Assembly (NCBI GenBank): GCA_030867875.1 | Contig: JAOWCC010001589.1 | Span: forward strand, 146,541,745-146,605,744 | Direction: 5' to 3' | From: Actinernus sp. WN-2022 | Lineage: Eukaryota; Cnidaria; Anthozoa; Actiniaria; Actinernidae | Length of the DNA stretch: 64,000 nt | Part shown: positions 39,501-51,500 of the stretch, in pieces | How positions within the stretch are numbered: the first letter of the stretch is position 1 | How the letters are laid out: each line of letters begins with the position of its first letter | Translations under genes and position numbers: made by a program | Notes under the pieces: generated by a model | Database searches by the model: none | Told to the model about the DNA's origin: nothing | The model's input: the letters and a program-made list of their open reading frames with translations, nothing else

Positions 39501-42500
39501 AACGAGCTGTAGAGGAATACTAACAAACTTGTAAGTACTAACTAGTAAATACTCTCGTCGTATATGCCAGTTACCAAATGTGAATGCTGAATTTCTCAAC
39601 CCATATGTAATAAAAAATCTGATTTATTTGATGAAACTGTGTGCTAATTACGCGCGTTGTCGGAATAATTTCTTTGTACTGCGATTTTAGCTGAACTTTT
39701 CTTTGTGTTTTTGGAAGTCTGCATGTACAGCCATTTCAGCTTTTCTGTATTTAATTTGACAGCTACGTGTATATAGTCATTTATCCACTAATCCAGCTTC
39801 GAACGTTCAATTCATTCGTTTTTGCTGCAGTTATTTTCATCGAACTTGCGACATTCGGAAACTTCTTTAAATCATGCTCTATAAAGTTGAATTTTAGCCG
39901 ATAAACGGAAATTAGAAAGATACTTTAAATTAGTTTTTGCCTTCATGTGACAAGTTGTTTATAGTTTCTTTCAAAATGTATGAAGAGTTGTGAAGGAATT
40001 TGGAAAATCTTGAGCGGTCAATATGAAAACTTTTGCTCGCTGAACAAGATGACTCTGGCTGCTGCAATCTCACAGAGCTGCCATATAATAAAGAGATAAG
40101 TTATTATACTATTTTAATGTCCTGATATGCCTGATATAGGATTGTAAAGATTAAGTGGATCATTCGAAAAAGGCGATTATTCTAGAAACTGAATTCCGTT
40201 ACATAGAGTGAACCGATTCTCTAAATCTCTCGACTCTCTTAAAAAAAACAGTACGTACATTGCATCCACTCTTTGCCATCCTTCATCAAAATTTTCCCAA
40301 GTATATGGTGCATCCAAAATGAAGAAACTATATATTTGTATATAAGAAAGATATGCAAATAGGAATTAATTCCATGGCTGATAGATGTACGTGTAGTATG
40401 GTCAATCTGAGCAACATTTCTTTGAAACAATGTATACTCAAATAAAGCTTACAGTTTTTAATAGTATGGCTCGCAGTTTAAAGTGAACCACAGATAGCCG
40501 GATTTTTCAGGCTAAACCACAGACTGTAAAGATTATTGCAAATACTACATGGTCCAGTCTTAATTTTCATCTCTTTTCTTTCATAGTGCTTTTGACTTGA
40601 GTAACGACATGACTGCATGTATAAAATCTAAATCCTTGATCAGGCACTAAAAGCGCATGGACCCAATTTGTCAAAACCTGAAAACAGTTTCATTCACAAG
40701 GAGAAAGAAGTGACAGAAGACCATTGCTACGACTTGAATTCTATTATGAATTTTGTTTTTTTTCGGTATTTCTCTCACTTTAGAAAATCCATTCTTGTAG
40801 TCCCGCCTGAAAGTCATAGCTTATAAACTCAAGTTGGTTTGTGCAGTGATTATGCAAATATTATGAGCCTGGCATCGAGCCGTCATCGAGCCTTGGATCG
40901 TGCCTTCATCGAGCCTTTGCCAGAATATTATCGTGCCTTTATAGAGCCCTAATGGTGCCCTCATCGAGCCTAACATAAAAGGCACGAACTAGAACTTTGA
41001 AGGCTCAATAATCGTGCCCCGATGCTCGATCCGAACATCGAGCCTTTTGTGCATTTAAAATGACAGTCCAACGCTATAAAATGGATTGTGTTTGTCAAAC
41101 CATCAGCAAGCCACAAAAAATACGAAGTGCAAATGAAACTATAGTTAATGTGCATCACAAATGTTTAACCTTTTGCCGGATGTTGGGGCTCGCTTCGAAG
41201 GTGAGTGACTTCGAAGTTTTTCTATTGGGATGAAAAATAGGTCAAAAACAGCTAAATTAAGTCGTATGCTTAATTTTTTAAATCGTTTAGAAAATTCAGA
41301 AAACGATTTTCACTCCTCTTGGTGCACATGAACTACATCATCTTCCTGTGAAAAATCAAGCTGCTTCATTAAAGCATGGTGAAATTATGACACTAAATCT
41401 AGCGTGATACTGTAAAATGTGAAAAGGTGATCACCAACATCGTGCGCGAGGCCCCTAATAAACCCAATAACTGGTTCTGCACATGTGTGCATCCACGAGT
41501 TAAATTACTATTGTGTGTGGAATAAACGACATATTCATAGCTTGATTACGTCTAGAACCTTCGCTTGATAATGGATAATTGTGTTGACGCATGCAGTCTA
41601 AGTAGTTCTCGAACTTCCAATCTGAACAACGATTGTGTGACAAGGTTATTATTTAGTGTAGCTAAATCGAGTTTTTGGGAATCTAACGCCAGCCAAATGT
41701 AACTTGTAAACTTTTATCAAATACAAACAATGCATGACCCGGAGGTCAACTGGATGGAAGATCAAAGAAACCACAGTTTTTTTTTAGGATGGGACCTATG
41801 TCAATATGTTACGTTATTTCAGTTCATTTTCTAATTCGAGAATTCCGAATACAGAAATTCAGGAATACTCATGATTGACTTTAAAACACTTTGCTCATAA
41901 ACCAGCCATCTCTATCTACACTCATGCCATTCCGTTCAGCTGAACTAAGCAAAACGCCATCGGAGTGTCCTCGATACACAGAAATCGCCCGAAATACACA
42001 CCATAAAACGATGAATAAATTAGCTCGAACCCTTAACTCCAACAACTCGTTCTGCGCTTGCGCGCATCCACCAGTAAAAAAATATTCTTTATGTTGGGGT
42101 AATGCGGTCACTTAAAGGGGCTCTGTTATGTGATGCGCATGAACAGGTTTCAAGCAATTTAATGATATGCATAACACTTGAGAAATTGTAATGAGTTTCA
42201 GTTCCTTGCGATCGCGATACAACGACAGTTATATAGAGGTTTTGCACCACCACGTGATGGCAGCCATGTTGGTGGCCAGAACAATGAGATTTGTTCAATC
42301 ATGTGAAAAATTAAATCTCAAAGGAATAACATTCTATTGTTCTGGCCACCAACATGGCTGCCATCACGTGGTGGTGCAAAACCTCTATTATAATACAATC
42401 TGGCTCTTGGTCGAAGGCATTCAGTTAGAAAAACATATTTGTATTGTTATCACTGCTGCAATGGAAATTCAGGCTGAAGAGAAACACATTCTGGCGAGTT

Positions 42501-45500
42501 TCAGTGACCGGTTGTCGAATTTACCGTATTTTACCGTAAACTACATTTCTAGGTATGCGAGTTGTGCTTTCTCGATGAGAACCTACAAAATGTACTCATC
42601 TATTCTCTCTCCAACTTTCAGGGAGATAAAATTACTTACAAATGCAAGAGTTCTTGTAGTCAGAAACGTATTAAAGGGGACGAATGCAAGCAGGAATGAA
42701 CAACCGAAGCGTAATTTCACTGGCCGCCGAAACCCGGGTACTGTAAACACGAAATTCGCATCTCAAAAGCGGTGTTTAAAATCGTTTCAGGCTCCCTAAA
42801 TTTTCCAGACAAGGACTATACTCTTGTGGGCTTTCCTGACACGTTCTTCAGTGTTCTTTCAGGCTCTTCTGCGGCCAGATTTGTTTTCTTCGTCCATCAC
42901 GGCCAGTTGGCAGTTTAGCCGCCATTGAAGCTCGAAGTTCTTGTCGATGCCAATGATCCCAAAATCTCATTACAACTACATCTGAATACGAACATTTCTG
43001 GTAAATATAAAACTTGAACAACTAAATATGAAAGATAAACTATGCTACTATATACTAAAATGAGAGATGGCAGCGATGTAGACGGATTGAATCAATGTTG
43101 TGATCGGGAGCTCCTCGGGATATATTTGCTTTTCAAACTTGGAAGCGTTGGCGAACGATTTCAAGTTTTGGGCGGCTTAGTAACCAGGCATGTTATTCAT
43201 GACAGAGCCCCTTTAAACATAGACGTTGCCTAGTAAAACCATATCATCCTGTCCTCTTGTTTTAATGAGAATATATTATAAAAATATAAAACAAAGAGTT
43301 CATGAAATACTAACCATGATAAAAAGCCAGGATCGTAAAGCATGTAACCCCTGTAAGTGTTATGACGCTCCCGTGAATAACACGACGACCAAACCTGAAA
43401 AGTAAAATAATAATATGGGTACGTGAAATGAACCTCAAAAATGAACACTGTGGCACCCTCGGTATCAAAACCGTGAGGGCTATAGTGAACCAACCACCTT
43501 TTACTGCGACAAAGTTTTCACTATATAGCTAACGTGGGATAGTTAAGACCAGAAATAATGTGTGAAGGTGCTGCTACGCCTTACAAACAAATCTGCTAAA
43601 ATCGAATTTCTGCGAAATGCAGTTGTGCGGTTTTGATTTGAGCCATCAGCTTGTTTATTCCACACGTAGCAAAATTTTGGAAGTTCATTTTGACATAGTA
43701 CCAAAAAGCTAATATTTCTGACTAATAGAAACATTTACCACTTCCTATTTTTCTTACCAGAGTGGCTAACTAATACCTGGTTTACAACTGATAGCCATTT
43801 ACAATTTTATATTACTACTGCATTTTTTGCTTTCGTGATGGCTATGATCACTCGGTACTTGATCCTCAACTACAAATCGATGCCATTGAACATTTAAAGG
43901 GCAGGATCACTGGGCTTCTTTTCTAGCAATCGTAGTAATTGTTTAGAGATTAAATGAAAATCATATTTATTGCTTACTTTAGAATAAGGAACCACTTGAC
44001 CGGGACTTGAGTCATTCCAATCAATCTCATGATGGCATAGTTCAGGTAGATGTTTCCAGCTAGCTGAGCAAGGAACAGGTATACACCAAAATTCACTAAG
44101 GCCACCACAAACCTAAACCAAGAGATATCGAAACTCTAAAAAAATCGGGATAATATTAAAACATGCAAGCTTTTTAAACATGCAAAAACATCTCCTACAT
44201 GGATTTGGAGCAATCGGCCTTGGCGTAATTATACCTAATTGAAAAACGATTGTCGGGTAAAAACATAGTTAATAGAGTGGAGTGGGAAGGAAACTCAGGG
44301 ACCTTCTTTGTTATAGGTCTTTGTTAGCTTTTTTCGACCACTACCGTGCACAAAACACAATAGAAATTCCAACATGTTAGTCATTCAGCCAATAGAAACG
44401 TGTGAGTTCAGTCGTTCAGGGAAAGCTAATGAACTATGATCGTGCACAATCGTTTGTCTTACCCCCTTCCAACCTAAATCGCAGCGCCTTTGTTAGCCCT
44501 TTTGAAGTTTGCCGGGTTTCCTAACCATTCCACTCTATTAACTATGGTAAAATGTATAAACCATAAACGATACGACCCAATGGTCTTCCGGGAAGATGGC
44601 ACTGACAAGCTTCGTAATTTCAATTTTTATTCCGCTTGAACAACATGCATATCCGTTTCTTTGATGCGATTTATTTTTCCTATCTTCTTACTTCACCTGT
44701 GCGCACATATTTTCCCAGAAATCTCTCTACTGAGTGTGTCGACACTGCAATTTCAATTTCAATATATTTTTTTTAGCTCATTTTTTTTTATACAATAATT
44801 ATAAAATACAGTCAGAGAACTGAGATAGACTAAGAGTAATATAATAAGTAATAAGAAATGTGTGAGCCTGAGGGCTAAGTTAACCACAAGGTTTTATAGT
44901 TAGCCCCCAGCCATATTTAGTTAAGTGTTTATAACAGGTAGAGAAAAAAAGTGATTTCAATTTTTATCCCGCTTGAACAACATGCATATCCGTTTCTTTG
45001 ATGCGATTTATTTTTCCTATCTTCTTACTTCACCTGTGCGCACATATTTTCCCAGAAATCTCTCTACTGAGTGTGTCGACACTGCAATTTCAATTTCAAT
45101 ATATTTTTTTAGCTCATTCTTTTGTTATACAATAATTATAAAATACAGACAGAGAACGGAGATAGACTAAGAGTAATATAATAAGTAATAAGAAATGTGT
45201 GAGCCTGAGGGCTAAGTTAACCGCTAGGTTTTATAGTTAGCCCCCAGCCATGTTTAGTTAAGTGTTTGTAACAGGTAGAGTAAAAAAGGAATTTAAGAGT
45301 TGACAAAATTATTTTAGAGAATTAGAGAGAAAATAATGATATATAGAAATTATGAGTGTTGCTCTGACAGTATATAACGTTTCAGTTGTTTTGAAAAGGC
45401 GAATGCACTGCCAGCAAACATACAGTTTCTTCAATATCATAACCAATGAAATAATGAATTACAATATCCCGTCTTACTATCAGAAAGACCAATTACAGAA

Positions 45501-48500
45501 CACAAGGACTGCAGTTCTGGCCGAGGCCTTAAGAGCGAATTACATGTAATGCCTGTAAATATCGAGCAAAATCGAAATTTCGTGGCCACAGTAGAACATT
45601 AGTTTTCGCTCATATTAGATCTACAGATAGGTATTACCAAGTAAATAAGCATGCTGCACTTTGTTTTTTTCAAAAAAAGCCCGAATTTTGAGAAAATCGA
45701 GAAATCGATTGAGCCGACCATCGCGCCTATGCATGTCGACTGCTATACTGTTCAGTTTATCTTTAAAATTACTGTTTCTGTTGGAGGCAAACGGTTTTGA
45801 ATAACCATCCAAAGGCCAAAAGGATTTTCTAATGGTCAAAATCTGTCAAAGAACATGCACAGTCAGTAGGAATACGTGAAGTTTCGGGATGAACTGTTAA
45901 TTGACCTTCCGTGTTTGTCAATCACTTGCGGAGCAACTTTTAACTTTAGAGACGGGTGTCTCTAAAATGAAGAAAAAGTGAAGTAGAAGTTTGCAAATGC
46001 CATACCCTTGAGGTAAGTTGTTTTCCAATTCCCAGGTTTCAATTTAAGTTCGATATTCACGTTCTAAGTTAGTTTTGTGCTCGGGAATCTGCAAACAGTC
46101 GGACAATAACAATTATAATTAATTATTCAATTGTCTCGATTTTTTTCAAAATTTCTCCAAATTCGAGGGTTTCGTATGAAGCGCAAAGTAAAGTAAATGA
46201 CCCATTTCAGATTTTACATATGTGTTAGCTCAATGTGTAAACACTACTTCATGGCCAGCTTTTTAGAAAAATCTAAGTTGAGGCAGATGAATAAAATTTC
46301 CATCGCGATTTTAATGTGGAATCAACATTTCTGTCGGTTGAAACAATACAAGTCGTAAATTGTGATTGCTCGCCTTCTAATTATAGATGGTTTGCACTCA
46401 ATCGACAGAGATTCAAATGACAAAGGGCATGGCGGCCATGTTGGTCTACAGAACAAAAGAAGCTAACGAAGAATCTATTGTTAACTGTACACCAACATGG
46501 CGTAACGTGCAAAGGGCTAATTAAGATCACAATTTCAGCCCAGCTGAGACGTCAAACCCTACCTAAATCAATATATCGGGACAGATTTTTGGAAGGTTGC
46601 TTCACTTTTGCACACGAGAGACGTTTTGAGACTGTTTTAAGCTGTCGACAGCCAAAATCGATTTTCTCAAAATTCGGTGTTTTTTTAAACAAACTCCAGA
46701 CGTTTTTTTTACTGTAGACCAAGGCATCCACAGGCATCTCTAACTTTTGAAGAAATCAGATTATGGGCTCCTTGTGGCAGGTGAAGAAAAAAGTGTGAGA
46801 TTGGTCCTCCCGGCTTCTCCCGGAGTCACAGGTAACCCAATTCACGATTTTTTTAAATCTGATTTCTTCGAAAATTAGAGATGCCTGCGGAGGAGGCTAC
46901 TGTAGACCTAATATGGGCGAAATTCTTTATCGAGTGTGGCCACCAGTTGCTCGATATTTACAAGCATTCGCTCTTAGACCTGTAGTTCCTTTATTCATAA
47001 TCAAATGAACTCCGAAGCCATTCAGAAAAGTATCGGGTTGTTACATATATCATATTAGCGGAACTGATGTTGACTAAATATTGCAGTTTATTCTATAAAC
47101 TACAGTGTTTTACAACAATTTCCAGCACTGAGCAACATTGTATCCGAACACACGTAAAAATACGATATTTTTACGTGTGTGCATATCGCCTTTCAGCCAC
47201 TCAGCGATTTCCACGACACGCGCTTATCTTTGCCAGGAAAAACCGTGTCCAGGTCCATTAGTATTGTTTATAAAATAAATAAAACAATACTTGGACGTTT
47301 GGAGATATGAAATGTATCTTCTCGTGTTCAACTCGAAGATAAATTCCTTATCTCCGCATGCACATATAATTATTATTCTCTATGTAATTATTGAAACATC
47401 AACCTTTCTTTTAATTTTTCTTTGATAGTCATCAAAGCTTGATAGCATACCTTACGACAGTGTCCTACAATTTCAGTTCTTAATCGTTAATCAATTGTCA
47501 AAAATGTAACAATAAAAGAATCATAACTGATGAGTACCCACTGAATGAGTTCGTTGTGTATACGGGAATATCGCAAACATAGTCCCTCGGGTGAGCGGGT
47601 AGTCTTTTGATAGGCCTTTCGGGCTGGCATCACATTGAATGAACAATTCACTGTCTGGATCGTAGTAATTCAACACTGGGGCTTTGGTGACGAGACTTTT
47701 TACCTCCCTGTAATCTTTCCCCTACTCCTCCGATCACTGCACCATTCAGCGTCATTCCGAGTTAACTGGCAAATAGGTTTCATGACGTGCGAGAGTTGAT
47801 GCAGTAATTTAGATATATAGTTGATGAACCGGTGAGTCGCTCCACATATTCTACGCTCTCAGGCTTTGGCATCATTAGCACAGTATTTGCTTTCCAGTTG
47901 GACTATCTTGAGTTCCTCATTTGTGAAGAGATCACCCATAAAAGGCACTTCCCTCAAGCGTAGCTTCACTTTATCTCTCTTAAGAGCCACATCAGATTCT
48001 CGTCATGCTTTGCGTTGGAAAGTGGTGCGAAGGTTTGAGTCCTCGTCCACGAAACATACGGTCCCGGAAATGGCTTCTATAATTAAATTGCAGGAAATGG
48101 TTTCTACCATTGCAACAGCAGCATTTCTATCCCCAGGAAGGACACTTTCCTTCTATAGTGTTCGTTTCATCATCATTTTCGGATAGTTTACTCCGAATAT
48201 GACCCTATGTCTGATCAGTGATGCATGTAAACATTGGCAGCAATTACAGGTTTGAACTAAGGTTCGGATCGAGCGTATATGTAACAGCGCTCCGAACCTT
48301 AGTTCCGAAACTTATACACATCGATAGATTCATCGGCTCCATGGCTTCTACCACTGAATATGTATCGCTCAAAGATTTCGTTGACCTCTTAAATCGTATA
48401 TTGGTCGAACTTTGCAATTATTTTAGCCAGGATTTTCTGGTGTCCTTCACTCTCAAATGGCAGGCCATTATAGACTGTCGCGGGCCGATGCAATTCAGAA

Positions 48501-51500
48501 ATAGTGCCACGCGATACTCCTACATGTATATTTGAGCACTGAGGTTTGTGATGATGGAATAATTGTCCCATACCTGTTGATAGACCTAGCGTACACCTCT
48601 CAGCTACACTGATGTTGTCTTGAAAGTCCAGTTTACCTGCATGAGGATGAATTCCTATATATATATATAGGCAACGTGTGCGTCGCTTGACTAGAAGCAG
48701 TCAAAGTACTTGTGTTGGGAGTGACGTTAGTCATATATTATCTGGCCTAGAACGCTGCCACCATATTAAATTATCCTGTCTTACTACCAGGAAGACCAAT
48801 TAGAAAACAAATTTAAGGATACGGGTCTGGAGGCCTAAACCCGGCAGTGCTTTTGTTCATAGGGGACCGGGATGTTACATATATCATATCACCGGAACTT
48901 ATGTTGGCCAAATATAGCAGTGTAAGTATTGAAACATTATTCATAAAGTTGTCCCAGTTTGTCAGAGAAAAACAAAACTCTACAGTCGATGGCGAAAATG
49001 ACGTTAAGACAAAAGACAACACAACAGTGCGGTAACGACAAAAGCTAAGGCATTTCTCACCGACTCCAATTTTGAGATCTTTGAGACAAATGACCTCGCT
49101 CTGGTACCATTGTTATCACACATCTTCCCGCGCGGGCATGATATATGAATAAGTTGAATACAGCTCTCAAACGCAAATCTTCACAATATGATTCTAGCAT
49201 GCTGTATCATTACAATCCGCACCGTCTCCGTGAACGCAAATACGTTTTCTCACTTTCCAGAAACGTGTATACTTTTGATCAGACAACCTTTTTAAATTAC
49301 GAAAATGTTTACTGAAAACGTATATCAAAAAGAAGCCAGAGATGAAAATAGGTTTGCGGTAGTTAGCATCGAATTGGCAGTATCCAGCGAATGAATAAGT
49401 GACGAACTGTCGACATAAAAGTTTCCCAGTCGAATATTTGATCGTAAGTCAAAAATACATAAACCGAGTAAAACATATTCAGTGACATATATTTATTGTA
49501 TCATATCAATAGACTTACCACTGATAGCACATTATCAACGTCCATCTCCTCAGCTTCTTCGTACGTAGAAGATCAATTGCAGTGTACTTCTTGGCTTCTC
49601 GCTCCCTTTCTAGTTGGTCGCTCCTGACCTCCTCAATCACGATCCTTAATGCCTCTGAATCAACTGGCTTGTCTTTTTTACCTCCGTACTTCATAAGGAT
49701 TGCATGTGCTTCGTCCAAGCGACCATGAGCTAAAAGCCATCGAGGTGATTCAGGTATCAATCTATAATTTGACAACAGTTTAATCTATTAATATATGAAT
49801 CCACGTAGCTCAGTATTTAGGGGTTAGAGACTGATTTGAGTGTTTTGTTGGCGAATAACTGCACGCGCTGGCCAGGAGGCCTCGTGCAGTATTTAAAATG
49901 TCTTGTTCATTATACAGTCAGCGCGTGCAGTTGTTCGCCAACAAAACACGAACTAGAAGTATCTTACCCTTTTAATATGCAAACTGAGTATGCTGCTCTT
50001 GAAATTTGTGATTGACCAATTTGAACGTAAATGGAGAACATGAATGAAAAAGAATTTCAACATCCAAACCCCTAATTAATATGTTTAATAAATAGAGAAA
50101 GGAATACAACAGTCAAGATAAATATATGATTCCTAACTTAAAATACGAAAATAATTCAATTATTCTGGCTCAAATCTTTGTACACATGTTAAAAGTTGTG
50201 TCACTTTGTTTTATGACTTGTAATTGAACACAAAATTACAATTTTCAAACTTCGCATTTCCGAAATCAATAAACTTTGGCGAATTTTGCAAATTATTGGT
50301 ACAGGTTGTACTTTGATAAGTGCATTGACTTGTTTCCGTCTGATCTGCGTCCTGTTTAGATAGTTCTGCCGCTTTGTCAAGCAAGGTTATCGACGTTGCT
50401 CTTACACTGTGGTTTGTGAAAATTTGACTCAAGTTTGCTGCCGTCGAAATTTCCTTCATCGTACTCCCTAGCGTGTTGACACCAAGCGGTGACTTTTCAA
50501 ACCAAACTTCGTCGGTTGAAACGAAGTTTCTCTTTGGTCTTTGAAACAATGCTTCTTCCCCTGGATTTAGAACTGTCAATAGCTTCTTTAAGTACTGGAC
50601 TGGGCAATCTTTTCCACCGGTAGAAAACATTTTTGGGTCTCCTTCGTCCGCTTTATCACTAATTCCACCAGGATGATTCTTCGTCTTTTCTTCTTCGGTC
50701 ATTTCGACATACTCGATGTTGTTTGCATCTTTCTGTATTACAAAACTCGTTTTTTTCAGATTTCTTTGGTTTTCCCTCCCTCTTCTGCAAAAGAACAGGC
50801 TTATATTAAACCAATTTACGCGTAGTAGAGAAGTAGGTGTATCTTCGCCAAATATTCCGCTGTCATAACATTTCTTGATATCTTCCGGTTGAATTGATGA
50901 ATGGTGTTGAACTTTACATTTGCCTTTCTCTTTGATTCTCTTCAATTTATCGCTCAATGACTTATTAGCGACTTTGAAAACGGGATCAGTTATTACGATA
51001 GAAAACGTCTTTCCAACTTGTTCTGAAGTTAGGTAGCGGTTGATACCTGCTCTAATGCAGAGGTTTTCTATAGAGAAGAGCAATGGAGAAAGAGCCACGA
51101 AGGCGACGATCGGCGAACTGCGAATGGTTTGTTGTCGACTGGAGTTCTCTTTTCGCAAGTTCGTAAACCGTAAATATCCTACTCTTTCCAAAGCGCCAGA
51201 AGATCTTTACTTTGAAGTAGACTCTGTATATAGCTTCCTCCTGCTCCATTTTTAAAGTTTGCTTTCGCCTTTACCCTGATTCGAGAGCATTTCTAGAGAT
51301 AACACAGCTGCTCGCTTCTTTCAGTCTCCGCGGATGGGTAAAGCCGCACTTTGAAAACGGAGCAAGTGGAAGCTATTAACAGAGCCTAGGCTTCTAGGTA
51401 AAGATATCCTAGAGATGGCTGTGCTTTCGACAGGCTTTGGAAAGAGTATGACATTTACGGTAAAGAGAACTCGACAACGAACCGTGATTTAATTCGCCAC

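Larger units (their letters stand above)
38912..41453. mobile_element. 2.5-kb non-autonomous DNA transposon with subterminal repeat arrays
   Basis: 27-bp TIRs with one mismatch (GGCCTCGCGCACGGTGTTGG... at 38912-38938; complement at 41427-41453). CCTA is duplicated at 38908-38911 and 41454-41457. Arrays of ATCGTGCC / ATCGAGCC motifs lie near both ends (38960-39150 and 40860-41060), as in transposons with multiple transposase sites. The middle is repeat A. No transposase is seen. The superfamily is unknown; a 4-bp duplication fits Sola- or Ginger-like groups among others. Confidence 0.8.

Noticed and set aside
42191..42799. 202-codon open frame as a gene
   Set aside because: It runs through a perfect fold-back inside a TTAA MITE and shows no family resemblance.
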